Part shown: positions 16,255 through 25,764 of the stretch, in pieces | How positions within the stretch are numbered: the stretch's first letter is position 1 | How the letters are laid out: the number at the start of each line of letters is the position of its first letter | From: Flavobacterium glycines | GTDB lineage: Bacteria; Bacteroidota; Bacteroidia; Flavobacteriales; Flavobacteriaceae | Assembly (NCBI RefSeq): GCF_900100165.1 | Contig: NZ_FNEO01000001.1 | Span: 744,001-808,000, forward strand | Length of the DNA stretch: 64,000 nucleotides | Reading direction: 5' to 3' | Program-made: the position numbers and the translations under genes | The notes under the pieces: model-generated | The model's input: only the letters and a program-made list of their open reading frames with translations | Told to the model about the DNA's origin: nothing | The model's database searches: none

Positions 16255-17934
16255 ATGAAAGAAGTTAAAAACATATTGAGAACCAGAGCTCAGGAATCCT
16301 CGGCGGCTATTGAAAAAATGTACATTACTATGAGACATTTGTTCAATAGGGGTTTTTACAAACCTATGGGGGTTTCGGGAGATACTTTGAGGGAAGCGTT
16401 GTTAACTTTGCGTCCTGAGATTTATGGAAATATAGCTGATGAAAAAGTAGAATTAAAAGGACTTTTGTATGTTATTGAGCGTTTGCCTTTAGGAATAGAA
16501 GAATGTCGTTATATCAATTTAACTTCTGATGAAGGTTATTCCAAATCACATTTCCAAGTTATAGTTCCTCCAAAAAGAAAACGCAATTGTTACCGAATTG
16601 ATGAGGAACAAATGAATATTGAAATTACCCGAGGACGTTCGGATATTTATGATATTCTGACGCATCTGACGTTTATTTTTATAGAATCGCATAAAATAAA
16701 AAACAGGGTTTTGATTGATGATGCCGGCGAAGTTTCACGGGATTGGCTGAAACTAGAGGAGGCGGTTTTGAAAAGACAAAAACTAAGTTTGATTGACAAA
16801 GAAATAGCCATTTCTCATGCGGCTAATATTTTGGGTCGAAGCTTTGAAGATGTATTGGAGATTTATGATGATTTTGGTTCAGAAGAGGCACCGGATCGTT
16901 TTCTGCACATCATTTTTTGGTTAGGAAAATTAGCGATGGAAGAAGTGGTTAGCAACAACAAAAGAACCATTACTTTTAGTCCGATACTAAGAGAGCGTTT
17001 AGGGCATCATATTCACGGCGAAATATGGGCAACGAACATCAAGGAGGTTTTAAAGACAAATGGACTTTTAGACCGCCCAATTCATGTGATAAGTGCTAAT
17101 ATGCATTCGGTGATGAATTCTATTTTTGCTAAAAGTGCTTTAAAATCGACTTTTAAAGGTAAATCAGATTTTGAAATTTTTGAAGAATTAAGTAAACCTA
17201 CTGCAAATGGATCCAGGACTAAGGTTGAAGAAGCGGCTTTAAAACAGGGAATGATTTCTTTACCTGAAACTGAAGGAACAAATATCGATGTACAAATTTT
17301 TGATACGGAAAAAATTGATTGGAGTACTACTCCTTTTTCAAAAGCTAATTTTGCAGGAGCAAAACCTGTTTTGATAGTAATGGATTATGCCTTTGGAGAA
17401 CAGGCTTATGAAACCGTTGATGAGTTGTTGAAACCCTATAAAAAGAATGTTTTTCTCAATGTAGAATCGGTGTCGATTATGGGAAAAGCAGGAATTTTAG
17501 AAGGGGGAAAAGGTGATATTATGATTCCGAATGCCCATATCAATGAGGGTACGGCTGATAATTATTTCTTTGAAAATGAATTAACTCCCGAAATGTTTCA
17601 GGGCAATCATATTTCGGTTTTTGCAGGTTCTATGGTTACCGTTTTGGGAACTTCGTTGCAAAACAGAGATTTGTTGAAGTTTTTCCACGAATCGACCTGG
17701 GGTGTTATCGGATTGGAAATGGAAGGTTCGCATTATCAAAAAGCGATACAATCGGCCTCAAAAATCAGAAAAAGTATCCCTAAAGATGTAAAAGTGCGTT
17801 ATGCCTATTACGCATCGGATAATCCGTTAGAAACAGGAAGTACATTGGCTTCGGGCGGATTAGGAACAACCGGAGTGAAACCTACTTATTTGATTACCAT
17901 TAAAATATTAGAACAAATTTTTAATATCATTTAG
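16255..17934 (+). CDS. DUF6909-family protein of unknown function
   Basis: A 559-residue cytosolic protein with no signal peptide or membrane helix. The N-terminal half is helical ([20 protein letters not shown]). The C-terminal half has alpha/beta stretches such as [21 protein letters not shown], an [11 protein letters not shown] motif, and a Gly-rich [17 protein letters not shown] end. The FVITMD-type strands and GLEMEG recall nucleoside-phosphorylase-like folds, but this is only a resemblance. I recognise it as the DUF6909 family of Flavobacteriia. It follows GH3 by 2 bases. Confidence 0.7.
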   Translation: MKEVKNILRTRAQESSAAIEKMYITMRHLFNRGFYKPMGVSGDTLREALLTLRPEIYGNIADEKVELKGLLYVIERLPLGIEECRYINLTSDEGYSKSHFQVIVPPKRKRNCYRIDEEQMNIEITRGRSDIYDILTHLTFIFIESHKIKNRVLIDDAGEVSRDWLKLEEAVLKRQKLSLIDKEIAISHAANILGRSFEDVLEIYDDFGSEEAPDRFLHIIFWLGKLAMEEVVSNNKRTITFSPILRERLGHHIHGEIWATNIKEVLKTNGLLDRPIHVISANMHSVMNSIFAKSALKSTFKGKSDFEIFEELSKPTANGSRTKVEEAALKQGMISLPETEGTNIDVQIFDTEKIDWSTTPFSKANFAGAKPVLIVMDYAFGEQAYETVDELLKPYKKNVFLNVESVSIMGKAGILEGGKGDIMIPNAHINEGTADNYFFENELTPEMFQGNHISVFAGSMVTVLGTSLQNRDLLKFFHESTWGVIGLEMEGSHYQKAIQSASKIRKSIPKDVKVRYAYYASDNPLETGSTLASGGLGTTGVKPTYLITIKILEQIFNII

Positions 17935-17942
17935 AATAAAAA

Positions 17943-17974
17943 GAGGAACAGTTTGCTTCGTTCCTCGCAATGAA
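17943..17974. repeat. Degenerate half of a GTCATTGCGAG-type palindrome
   Basis: GAGGAAC (17943-17949) pairs with GTTCCTC (17960-17966) and continues into CGCAATGA, matching the inner end of the 5993-6067 repeat (TTGCTTCG, CTCGCAATGA). It fills the gap between DUF6909 and the epimerase gene. There is no T tract, so it is a poor terminator. Confidence 0.5.
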
Positions 17975-17980
17975 ATATAT

Positions 17981-18964
17981 ATGAAAAGAATATTGATTAC
18001 AGGGGCGGCAGGATTTTTAGGTTCTCATTTGTGCGATCGTTTTATTAAAGAAGGCTATTTTGTTATAGGGATGGATAATCTCATTACGGGCGATTTAAAA
18101 AACATCGAACATTTGTTTAAATCAGAGCATTTTGAATTCTATCATCATGATGTTACTAAGTTTGTTCATGTGCCGGGAGAATTGGATTATATCCTGCATT
18201 TTGCTTCTCCGGCCAGTCCGATAGATTATTTGAAAATACCAATTCAGACTTTGAAAGTAGGTTCATTAGGAACACATAATTTGTTAGGTTTGGCAAGAGT
18301 TAAAAAAGCCCGAATTTTAATTGCTTCGACTTCTGAGGTCTACGGAGATCCATTGGTGCATCCGCAAACAGAAGATTATTATGGAAACGTAAATACGATA
18401 GGTCCAAGAGGAGTTTATGACGAAGCCAAACGTTTTCAGGAATCCATAACCATGGCTTACCATACTTTTCACGGTGTAGAAACGCGTATTGTTCGAATTT
18501 TTAATACTTATGGTCCAAGAATGCGTTTGAACGACGGACGTGTAATTCCGGCTTTTATAGGTCAGGCTTTGCGTGGTGAAGATTTAACCATCTTTGGCGA
18601 TGGGATGCAAACGCGTTCGTTTTGTTATGTAGACGACCAGGTGGAAGGAATTTTCCGTTTGCTGCATTCTGATTATGTGTATCCGGTAAATATTGGAAAT
18701 CCGGACGAAATTACCATTAAAGATTTTGCCGAAGAAATCATTAAATTAACCGGAACCGACCAAAAAGTGGTGTATCATCCGCTGCCAATAAATGATCCGT
18801 TACAACGGCAACCAGATATTACCAAAGCTAAAGAATTGCTGGGTTGGGAGCCAACAGTAAATCGTGCTGAAGGAATGAAAATCACCTATGATTATTTCAA
18901 ATCTTTGTCTCCTGAGGAGCTTTCAAAAGAAGAACACAAAGATTTTACGGATTATATAAAATAA
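17981..18964 (+). CDS. UDP-glucuronate decarboxylase-type SDR epimerase
   Basis: A 327-residue extended short-chain dehydrogenase. Gly-rich NAD-binding GAAGFLGSH is at 8-16, Asp for NAD at 32, STSEVYGDP with Ser118, and the catalytic pair YDEAK (Tyr146, Lys150). The [11 protein letters not shown] and [15 protein letters not shown] blocks are characteristic of UDP-xylose synthases, which convert UDP-glucuronate to UDP-xylose. An SDR with another UDP-sugar substrate remains possible. The stop is directly followed by the ATG of a glycosyltransferase. Confidence 0.88.
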   Translation: MKRILITGAAGFLGSHLCDRFIKEGYFVIGMDNLITGDLKNIEHLFKSEHFEFYHHDVTKFVHVPGELDYILHFASPASPIDYLKIPIQTLKVGSLGTHNLLGLARVKKARILIASTSEVYGDPLVHPQTEDYYGNVNTIGPRGVYDEAKRFQESITMAYHTFHGVETRIVRIFNTYGPRMRLNDGRVIPAFIGQALRGEDLTIFGDGMQTRSFCYVDDQVEGIFRLLHSDYVYPVNIGNPDEITIKDFAEEIIKLTGTDQKVVYHPLPINDPLQRQPDITKAKELLGWEPTVNRAEGMKITYDYFKSLSPEELSKEEHKDFTDYIK

Positions 18965-19732
18965 ATGGAAACGCCTTTAGTATCTGTAGTTATTCCAACA
19001 TTCAATTCTGAGAAATACATTTCAGATACTATTATTTCTGTCCAAAATCAAAGCTATCAAAATTGGGAAATAATCTTAGTTGACGACGGTTCGACTGACA
19101 CAACCCGAACAATAATAACTACTTTTTTAACGGATAAAAGAATTCAATTTTATCCGTTAGGAAAGAATTCAGGTACAGGAGTGGCACGAAATTTTGGAGT
19201 TACTAAAGCTGCCGGAAAGTACATTGCCTTTCTTGATGCGGATGATTTGTGGAAGCCTGAGAAATTGGAAAAGCAAATTGATTTCTTGAAAAAGAATAAT
19301 TTAGCGTTTACTTTTTCTTTTTACGATTGTATTGACGAACAAGGGAATTCATTAAATAAAAGGGTAGAAGCACCACGAAATTTATCCTATTCGCAATTGT
19401 TTTTTTGCAATTATGTGGGCAATTTGACTGGAATTTATGATGTGGATTATTTTGGAAAAATCGCTATTCCTTCTATTAGAAAAAGACAGGATTGGATGCA
19501 TTGGCTCACTATTTTAAAAAAGATTAAAACGGCAAAACCGGTTCCTGAAAGTTTGGCCATCTATAGAATCCGGGAAAATTCGCTTTCTACTTCTAAAACT
19601 GCTTTAATCCAATATAATTTTGCTGTTTACAGGCAATTTCACGGCTTTAATTTAGTGCTTGCTGTATTTTGTATGATTGGTTTTTTATTCACGCAATTAG
19701 CCATAAAACCATTTTATTGTAAAGCAGACTGA
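18965..19732 (+). CDS. Family 2 glycosyltransferase
   Basis: A 255-residue GT-A enzyme: N-terminal VSVVIPTFNSEKYI, the nucleotide-binding VDDGSTD (39-45), the metal-binding DAD in FLDADDLW (89-96), and an acceptor region with QDWMHWL. A hydrophobic C-terminal helix (about 228-248) probably anchors it to the membrane. Adjacent to the UDP-sugar enzyme with no gap, so it likely uses the product in polysaccharide or LPS assembly (inferred). It ends base-to-base against the convergent ORF6N gene. Confidence 0.9.
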   Translation: METPLVSVVIPTFNSEKYISDTIISVQNQSYQNWEIILVDDGSTDTTRTIITTFLTDKRIQFYPLGKNSGTGVARNFGVTKAAGKYIAFLDADDLWKPEKLEKQIDFLKKNNLAFTFSFYDCIDEQGNSLNKRVEAPRNLSYSQLFFCNYVGNLTGIYDVDYFGKIAIPSIRKRQDWMHWLTILKKIKTAKPVPESLAIYRIRENSLSTSKTALIQYNFAVYRQFHGFNLVLAVFCMIGFLFTQLAIKPFYCKAD

Positions 19733-20263
19733 CTATTTTTTGTATCCAATTTTGGTTCTTGGTTTTTCCTCTTCTTTTTTCTCGGTTAATTCATCTAAAT
19801 AAGAGAAAACTAGTTCAATATTTTTACCCTGATTTTCCAGTTTCTTCTGAATTTGGACAATATCTAATTTCATTTCGGTGGTATCCAAAAGCATCTGTCT
19901 TACTTTGACAAAAATTCGCATAATTTGAATGTTGGTCTGAATTGCTTTTTCGCTGTTCAAAACACTCGATAACATTAAAATGCCGTGTTCTGTAAAAGCG
20001 AAAGGTAAATATTTTTGATGTTGACCTCTTCCTTTCTTTAAGGTCGCAAATTGCGACCTTAAAGAATTGTGTTCACTTTCAGTGAGTTGAAACATAAAAT
20101 CTTCTGGAAATCGATTAATATTTCTTTTTACTTGTTCTTTTAATCTTTTGGTTTCAATTCCATAGAGTGTTGCCAAATCTCTATCCAGCATTACTTTTTG
20201 ATTTCTAATGTAGTAAATGGTATTAGAAATTGTTTCTTCCGAAAGTATAAGTCCTGAGTTCAT
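19733..20263 (-). CDS. ORF6N-domain DNA-binding protein
   Basis: A 176-residue protein. The N-terminal ORF6N domain (about 8-95) is recognisable from IRNQKVMLDRDLATLYGIETKRLKEQVKRN and FPEDFMFQLTESE through PFAFTEHGILMLSSVLNS. It is followed by a coiled coil (about 125-165) and a basic tail. ORF6N domains occur in phage antirepressors and as lone accessory genes in Bacteroidota. No phage genes are nearby, so this is probably a domesticated or stray accessory regulator. Its stop codon abuts the stop of the glycosyltransferase. Confidence 0.88.
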   Translation of the reverse strand: MNSGLILSEETISNTIYYIRNQKVMLDRDLATLYGIETKRLKEQVKRNINRFPEDFMFQLTESEHNSLRSQFATLKKGRGQHQKYLPFAFTEHGILMLSSVLNSEKAIQTNIQIMRIFVKVRQMLLDTTEMKLDIVQIQKKLENQGKNIELVFSYLDELTEKKEEEKPRTKIGYKK

Positions 20264-20297
20264 CGCTTTATAATTAGAAATACTAATATACGATTTT

Positions 20298-20321
20298 ATT
20301 TACATTATAATAGTGATGTAA
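20298..20321 (-). terminator. Possible weak terminator of the PaaK-like gene
   Basis: TTTACAT (20298-20304) and ATGTAAA (20315-20321) form a 7-bp inverted repeat with a 10-base loop spanning the stop of the PaaK-like gene. It is AT-only apart from one pair, so weak. Confidence 0.3.
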
Positions 20322-21615
20322 ATTGCTTTAGTTTTCCTCTGGCGGTTCTTTCTAAGTTATTTTTTCTAATAAATTTAAAATCTAAGTTGGGTTCAAGATA
20401 CAAGCTAATGGCATCTTTTATTTTCTGAATTTGTGCCAAATCTAATTCGGTTTCACTTACATATTCAATCTCAAAAGTGTCAATTTTAGTTTGTTTGATG
20501 ACAAATTCCTTTACATTTCCATCGTCTTCAATAATCGATTTGGTTACATAATAGAAGGTCAATCCAGGCGATTTTTTACCACTTGGAAGAATTGCCACAT
20601 CATTGGTACGACCGATTAGTTTTTTCAAAATAGGTTTTTCCAAAGTGCTTTTTTCGTCTAAAATACCAATATCACCAATGTCGTAACGAATAAACGGATG
20701 GGCTTTGTTGAATAATGAAGTAATCACAATTTTGCCTTCAGTTCCATTTGGAACAGGATTATTATTTTTATCTAAAATTTCTACAAAAAGCGTTTCGGAA
20801 TTAATTCGCCATTCTTTTTGAGGTGATTCAAAAGCAATTAAGTCCAGTTCAGAAGCGCCGTATTCGTTAATAATTGGAATTCCGAATTGTGTTTCTAAAA
20901 GGATTTTATCATCTTCAAAAAGCATTTCGGAAGTGACCATACATACTTTTAATCTTGGGCAAATGTCTCTTAGGATGAGGTTTCGCTTTCGCAAAAATTT
21001 GGCAAACAAAACAATGGAACTGGTGTAACCGTTGAGGTAATCGAATTTGGTATGCGTAAATTTTTTCAGCACTTTTTCTAAAGCCTGATCTGATAAATCA
21101 AAAACAGGAAAGCGGTAACGTTTACTTAAAAAGTCCTTGAATCGTTCTTTGTGATAACCTATAAAATCCAAAGGAATGCCGTAAAATCGCGCCTGAAGCG
21201 AACGATTAAAATCGATTCCAAACCAGCCAAAACGGTACATATTTGAAGCCCAGGTCAAGGCATGTGTGTATTTGTCTTTGGCAAAAATAAAAGGTTCACC
21301 ACTGGAACCAGAGGTTTTGTTGAGGTAAATATTTTTAGAATTGTAGCCTTTTGAAAGTCGGTTTTGTAATGGAGATTGAAGATTGCTTTTGTTTAGAATA
21401 GGTAAGTCTTCCCATTTTATATCATTTTTAGAACCTACTAAATTTTGATAAAAAGCATTGTTTTGTAAATGATATTCAACAATGGTTTGTTTTTGATTTT
21501 CAATAAATTGTTTTTTTTCTTCGGCGGAAAGTGCTACTATTTTGTCCAAATCGGATTTTGCTTTCCTAATTGGAAAACCATTTAATAACAGCGTAATGTC
21601 GAAAATAGAAAACAT
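20305..21615 (-). CDS. PaaK/CapK-like adenylate-forming enzyme
   Basis: A 436-residue ANL-superfamily protein of the phenylacetate-CoA ligase/CapK group. The ATP loop TSGSSGEP is at 101-108, EYGASELD and HPFIRYDIGDIG are further core motifs, and the C-terminal lid ends NNLERTARGKLKQF. CapK-type members adenylate an acyl group for capsule or other polymers, which fits the preceding sugar-nucleotide and glycosyltransferase genes. The start is placed at ATG 21615 (MFSIFDITLLLNG); the open frame extends 33 codons further to a TTG, but this extra part is Cys/Ser/Asn-rich and unlike the family. Confidence 0.8.
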   Translation of the reverse strand: MFSIFDITLLLNGFPIRKAKSDLDKIVALSAEEKKQFIENQKQTIVEYHLQNNAFYQNLVGSKNDIKWEDLPILNKSNLQSPLQNRLSKGYNSKNIYLNKTSGSSGEPFIFAKDKYTHALTWASNMYRFGWFGIDFNRSLQARFYGIPLDFIGYHKERFKDFLSKRYRFPVFDLSDQALEKVLKKFTHTKFDYLNGYTSSIVLFAKFLRKRNLILRDICPRLKVCMVTSEMLFEDDKILLETQFGIPIINEYGASELDLIAFESPQKEWRINSETLFVEILDKNNNPVPNGTEGKIVITSLFNKAHPFIRYDIGDIGILDEKSTLEKPILKKLIGRTNDVAILPSGKKSPGLTFYYVTKSIIEDDGNVKEFVIKQTKIDTFEIEYVSETELDLAQIQKIKDAISLYLEPNLDFKFIRKNNLERTARGKLKQFTSLL

Positions 21616-21715
21616 GGGAGTGCTTATTTCTTCAAAAATAATATTCTGGTGAGAACTAAAGGTGTAGAATAGACAACTTTTTGATAAATAATTATTTTTT
21701 ACGTTTAAAAGCAAT

Positions 21716-21723
21716 TATTTTTG
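21716..21723 (+). promoter_or_regulatory. Candidate -7 box of purD
   Basis: TATTTTTG fits TAnnTTTG, 40 bases before the purD ATG; the -33 element is not evident. Confidence 0.45.
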
Positions 21724-21763
21724 CAGCACTCTAAAATGAGTTTAGCAACTAAAATTAAAAGAC

Positions 21764-23038
21764 ATGAATATATTACTATTGGGTTCAGGAGGAAGAGAGC
21801 ATGCATTTGCATGGAAAATGGTTCAAAGTCCGCTTTGTGACACTCTTTTTATGGCTCCTGGAAATGCCGGAACTGCTGAAATTGCAACGAATGTAGCGAT
21901 TGCCGTAACTGATTTTGAAGCGATTAAAGCTTTGGTTATCAAAGAAAACATCGAAATGGTTGTGGTAGGTCCTGAAGATCCGTTAGTAAAAGGTATTTAT
22001 GACTTTTTCTTAAATGATGAAAGTTTGAAAAATGTTCCTGTGATTGGTCCGTCAAAATTAGGAGCAACATTAGAAGGAAGTAAAGAATTTGCCAAAGAAT
22101 TTTTGGTAAAACACAATATCCCAACAGCTGCTTATGATAGTTTTACTGCTGAAACTGTAGAAAAAGGATGTGATTTCTTGGAAACATTAGCACCACCTTA
22201 TGTATTAAAAGCTGATGGATTAGCAGCCGGAAAAGGAGTTTTGATTATTCAGGATTTAGAGGAAGCTAAAGCTGAATTAAGAAATATGTTAGTTGGTCAA
22301 AAATTCGGTGCTGCGAGTTCAAAAGTGGTTATCGAAGAGTTTTTAGACGGAATTGAGTTGAGCTGTTTTGTACTGACTGACGGAAAAAGCTATAAAATTT
22401 TACCAACAGCCAAAGATTACAAACGTATTGGCGAAGGGGATACTGGATTGAATACAGGTGGAATGGGAGCGGTTTCTCCGGTTCCTTATGTTGATGCTGT
22501 TTTGATGGAAAAAATTGAAACACGCATTGTAAAACCAACTATTGCAGGTTTACAAAAAGACGGAATTCCATACAAAGGATTTGTTTTCATTGGATTAATC
22601 AATGTTAAAAACGAGCCTTTGGTGATTGAATATAATGTGAGAATGGGTGATCCGGAAACAGAAGTAGTTGTTCCAAGATTACAATCTGACCTTGTGGAGT
22701 TGTTTTTGGCTGTAGCCAATGAAAAACTGGATGAATTTGAATTGAAAATCGATCCTAGAAGTGCTACAACTGTAATGCTTGTTTCTGGTGGTTATCCTGA
22801 AGATTTTGAAAAAGGAAAAGTAATTACCGGCTTGGAAAATGTTGAAAACTCTATTGTTTTCCACGCAGGGACAAAATTAGACAACGGAAATGTAGTGACT
22901 AACGGAGGTCGTGTAATGGCGATTACTTCTTATGGAGATTCTTTCCAGGAAGCTTTGGCGCAATCGTATAAAAACGTTGCCGAGATTAGCTGGGAAAATG
23001 TTTATTTCAGAAAAGATATTGGTTTCGATTTAGTTTAA
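21764..23038 (+). CDS. purD: Phosphoribosylamine-glycine ligase
   Basis: A 424-residue ATP-grasp enzyme of purine synthesis (GAR synthetase). The N-terminal GSGGREHAFAW and the VVGPEDPLVKGI and GPSKLGATLEGSKEFAKEF blocks are diagnostic. The ATP-grasp core has LKADGLAAGKGVLI (about 148-161) and NTGGMGAVSPVP. EYNVRMGDPETEVV is the metal-binding block. The length is normal. It stands alone and ends at a strong terminator. Confidence 0.96.
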   Translation: MNILLLGSGGREHAFAWKMVQSPLCDTLFMAPGNAGTAEIATNVAIAVTDFEAIKALVIKENIEMVVVGPEDPLVKGIYDFFLNDESLKNVPVIGPSKLGATLEGSKEFAKEFLVKHNIPTAAYDSFTAETVEKGCDFLETLAPPYVLKADGLAAGKGVLIIQDLEEAKAELRNMLVGQKFGAASSKVVIEEFLDGIELSCFVLTDGKSYKILPTAKDYKRIGEGDTGLNTGGMGAVSPVPYVDAVLMEKIETRIVKPTIAGLQKDGIPYKGFVFIGLINVKNEPLVIEYNVRMGDPETEVVVPRLQSDLVELFLAVANEKLDEFELKIDPRSATTVMLVSGGYPEDFEKGKVITGLENVENSIVFHAGTKLDNGNVVTNGGRVMAITSYGDSFQEALAQSYKNVAEISWENVYFRKDIGFDLV

Positions 23039-23056
23039 TCGAAACCAATTAAGCAT

Positions 23057-23093
23057 AAAAAAACGTCCCGATAAGCAATCGGGACGTTTTTTT
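23057..23093 (+). terminator. purD terminator, bidirectional
   Basis: A 16-bp perfect stem from AAAAAAACGTCCCGAT (23057-23072) to ATCGGGACGTTTTTTT (23078-23093), loop AAGCA. It is shared with the convergent small gene ending at 23114. Confidence 0.93.
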
Positions 23094-23113
23094 TATTTGA
23101 TTTTTTTCTATTC

Positions 23114-23344
23114 TTATTTCAAGAATGAATGTGCTGTAGTATCTTGATTTTCAGTTCCGGCATCATCAAAAATACGTAATTGTTTAATCCAGTAAACAAT
23201 TGCAGCTGAACAGATAATCATAAAAATCCAGTTTAAAGTGTTTGCTCCAAACCAGCTTACAAGTTCTAAAGAACGTAATCCATCTAATGGTTTGAAAAGA
23301 AAATCAACAAAAAGTGTTTGTATTCCTTCGAAAAATGCTTTCAT
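23114..23344 (-). CDS. DUF6341-like small membrane protein
   Basis: A 76-residue protein with a membrane helix at about 38-55 (IFMIICSAAIVYWI). An amphipathic N-terminus (FFEGIQTLFVDFLFKPLDGLR) comes first and a polar tail last. It matches my recollection of the DUF6341 family, which in Flavobacterium lies next to a DUF6427 gene, as here (divergent, 135 bases apart). Function unknown. Confidence 0.65.
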   Translation of the reverse strand: MKAFFEGIQTLFVDFLFKPLDGLRSLELVSWFGANTLNWIFMIICSAAIVYWIKQLRIFDDAGTENQDTTAHSFLK

Positions 23345-23479
23345 GATATAGAATTTAAATTTTATTAATTGTTGTTGGGTAAATATGAAAATGATTATCC
23401 GAATAATAATTTTGCTGTAACTCGTTTCCTTTTTTGAACAAGTAGTATATTTACAGTCACAAAAGTATAAAATATCCGT

Positions 23480-24409
23480 ATGATTACAAGTGTTTTTAAA
23501 AAATCTACACCATTAAATTTTTCTTTAGTAGTATTTTTGATATTGTTTTTTGATTTTATCTATCAAATTCAGGATTTATCTTGGTCTCATTCGGCAATTT
23601 TAGTCGCTAAAAAAGTGGGGATTGGGTTATTAATTTTGTTTTCGGCATTGATTACTAACTTCATATCAAAACGTAACGGACTTAGTAAAGACAGTGCTTA
23701 TAGTATTTTATTTTTCCTGTTGTTTTTGCTTTTTTTTCCAAGTCTTTTTGATGATATCAATTTGATATTTGCTAATTTTTTCATCCTTTTGGCTTTTCGA
23801 AGATTAATTTCTTTGCAATCTCAAAAAGCTTCCAAAGAGAAGATATTTGATGCTTCCTTGTGGATTTTTGTGGCTTCCTTATTTCATTTTTGGTGTATTC
23901 TTTATTTGGTATTGGTGTTTATTTCTATTATTTCACATGTTATTGGAGATTATAGAAACTGGCTTTTGCCTTTTATTGCTTTTTTCGCAATAGTGATTAT
24001 TTTTACAATGTATGCTTTAGTCTTTAATGCTGATGTCATTAGTTATATAACAAGAGGAATTGAAACAAATTTTAGTATTGATTATTTTACTAATAATTAT
24101 CAAAATGCCGCCTTGTCTATTTATGCTACAGTGGCTTTGTTTTTTGTCATTTCAATGGTAATGACTTTGTCTTCAAGACCGTTGCAATTACATGCTTCTT
24201 TCAAGAAATTACTATTTTCTTTTTTAATTGCTGTGGCGATTTATATAATTTCTGCTGATAAAAGTAATGATCTATTAGTCTTTACTATTGCTCCTTTGGC
24301 AATGATGGCAACAGCCCATATTGAAATGCCTCAGCAGAAATTGAATCAGGAATTGGCTTTAGGGGTTCTAACGTTATGTAGTTTGTTTGCCTTTTTTTCT
24401 CAATTATAA
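23480..24409 (+). CDS. DUF6427-like polytopic membrane protein
   Basis: A 309-residue inner-membrane protein with about eight hydrophobic helices spread over its length and few conserved polar residues. I recognise it as the DUF6427 family of Flavobacteriia; function unknown. Its stop (24407-24409) lies directly against the stop of upp on the other strand (24404-24406), so there is no room for a separate terminator. Confidence 0.7.
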   Translation: MITSVFKKSTPLNFSLVVFLILFFDFIYQIQDLSWSHSAILVAKKVGIGLLILFSALITNFISKRNGLSKDSAYSILFFLLFLLFFPSLFDDINLIFANFFILLAFRRLISLQSQKASKEKIFDASLWIFVASLFHFWCILYLVLVFISIISHVIGDYRNWLLPFIAFFAIVIIFTMYALVFNADVISYITRGIETNFSIDYFTNNYQNAALSIYATVALFFVISMVMTLSSRPLQLHASFKKLLFSFLIAVAIYIISADKSNDLLVFTIAPLAMMATAHIEMPQQKLNQELALGVLTLCSLFAFFSQL

Positions 24410-25057
24410 TTTAATTCCGTAAGCCAGATCTCCGGCATCCCCAAGACCAGGAACAATGTAACTGTGTTCATTGAGTTTTTCATCCAAAGCTCCTATCCAT
24501 AAATGGCAGTTTTCAGGTAAATGTTTTTCTAAATAGGCGATGCCTTCGGGTGCAGCAATGGTTACAGCAATGTGCATGTTTCTTGGTATTCCTCTTTCCA
24601 TTAATCGGTTGTAAACGGCAACAATAGATTGCCCGGTAGCTAACATAGGGTCAATTAGTAAAACACATTTGTCATTAATATCTGCAATGGCCTGATATTC
24701 GACTTTTATTTCAAAATAATCGTCGTTATTTGGATGGTATCTGTAGGCCGAAATAAATCCGTTTTCGGCTTGATCAAAATAATTTAGAAATCCCAAGTGC
24801 ATACTTAAACCCGCTCTTAAAATCGAACAAAGTACAACGGAATCGGCAATTTGAGTTGTTTTTTTGATTCCTAACGGTGTTTGGACATCGATAGTTTTAT
24901 AATCCAATTCCTTGCTCAGTTCGTAAGCCATGATTTCACCTATGCGTTCTATATTTCGTCTGAAACGCATGGCATCTTTATGAATGTTAACCTCACGTAT
25001 TTCAGCTAGAAAATGGTTCAGAATACTGTTTTTTTCAGATAAATAATGAATTTGCAT
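24404..25057 (-). CDS. upp: Uracil phosphoribosyltransferase
   Basis: A 217-residue enzyme making UMP from uracil and PRPP (pyrimidine salvage). LCSILRAGLSMHLGF and the PRPP loop LIDPMLATGQS (134-144) are present, and WIGALDEKLNEHSYIVPGLGDAGD is the uracil-binding C-terminus. The ATG at 25057 (MQIHYLSEKNSIL) gives the normal UPRT length; the frame stays open upstream for 36 codons but that part does not fit the family. It is divergent from the DUF4254 gene, with 98 bases between the starts. Confidence 0.92.
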   Translation of the reverse strand: MQIHYLSEKNSILNHFLAEIREVNIHKDAMRFRRNIERIGEIMAYELSKELDYKTIDVQTPLGIKKTTQIADSVVLCSILRAGLSMHLGFLNYFDQAENGFISAYRYHPNNDDYFEIKVEYQAIADINDKCVLLIDPMLATGQSIVAVYNRLMERGIPRNMHIAVTIAAPEGIAYLEKHLPENCHLWIGALDEKLNEHSYIVPGLGDAGDLAYGIKL

Positions 25058-25155
25058 GGCAGAATAATTTTGGTTAAAAGTGGCTGTGAGAAAGTTGGTT
25101 TCTAATTTTTTTATAAAAGTATAAAAAGTATCTTTGTCCAAATAAAAAGATAAAG

Positions 25156-25761
25156 ATGTTTTCAAAATTAGCCTATTCCGTTTTTGAACAAAGTATCAAA
25201 GATTATCATCAATTTGATAATGTTGACCAACCGATAAACAATCCTTACCCAAAGGATCAGTTTGAACATTTATTATACCTGAAAAACTGGATTGACACGG
25301 TTCAATGGCATTATGAAGATATCATCAGGGATCCGCAAATTGATCCGGTAGCGGCTTTAACTTTGAAAAGAAAAATCGATGCTTCTAATCAGGAACGTAC
25401 TGATATGGTGGAATATATTGATAGCTATTTTTTACAAAAATACAGCAAGGTAGTTGTAAAAGATGAGGCTAAAATCAATTCAGAAAGTCCTGCCTGGGCT
25501 TTTGACCGTTTGTCAATTTTAGCGTTAAAAATTTATCACATGTATGAAGAAGCTACACGTACAGATGCTTCTCAGGAACACAGAGATAAATGTCAGGAAA
25601 AGTTAAATGTACTTTTAGAGCAAAGAACTGATTTATCAACTGCTATCGATGATTTATTAAAAGATATCGAAAACGGTGATAAATTCATGAAAGTGTACAA
25701 ACAAATGAAAATGTACAATGATGATGAATTGAACCCAATTTTGTACCAGGGAAAAAAATAA
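25156..25761 (+). CDS. DUF4254-family protein
   Basis: A 201-residue cytoplasmic, mostly helical protein, MFSKLAYSVFEQSIKDYHQF at the start, with a conserved LKNWIDTVQWHYEDIIRDP block and DRLSILALKIYHMYEE in the middle. DUF4254 genes recur next to family 9 glycosyltransferases in Flavobacteriia, and one follows here after 3 bases. A role in glycan assembly is inferred only from this pairing. Confidence 0.8.
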   Translation: MFSKLAYSVFEQSIKDYHQFDNVDQPINNPYPKDQFEHLLYLKNWIDTVQWHYEDIIRDPQIDPVAALTLKRKIDASNQERTDMVEYIDSYFLQKYSKVVVKDEAKINSESPAWAFDRLSILALKIYHMYEEATRTDASQEHRDKCQEKLNVLLEQRTDLSTAIDDLLKDIENGDKFMKVYKQMKMYNDDELNPILYQGKK

Positions 25762-25764
25762 AAA

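Noticed and set aside
21616..21714. TTG-initiated 33-residue N-terminal extension of the PaaK-like enzyme
   Set aside because: The extra residues are Cys/Ser/Asn-rich and do not resemble the family; the ATG at 21615 begins at the usual position.
25058..25165. Extended N-terminus of uracil phosphoribosyltransferase
   Set aside because: It would overlap the start of the divergent DUF4254 gene and exceed the normal UPRT length; MQIHYLSEKN at 25057 is the usual start.
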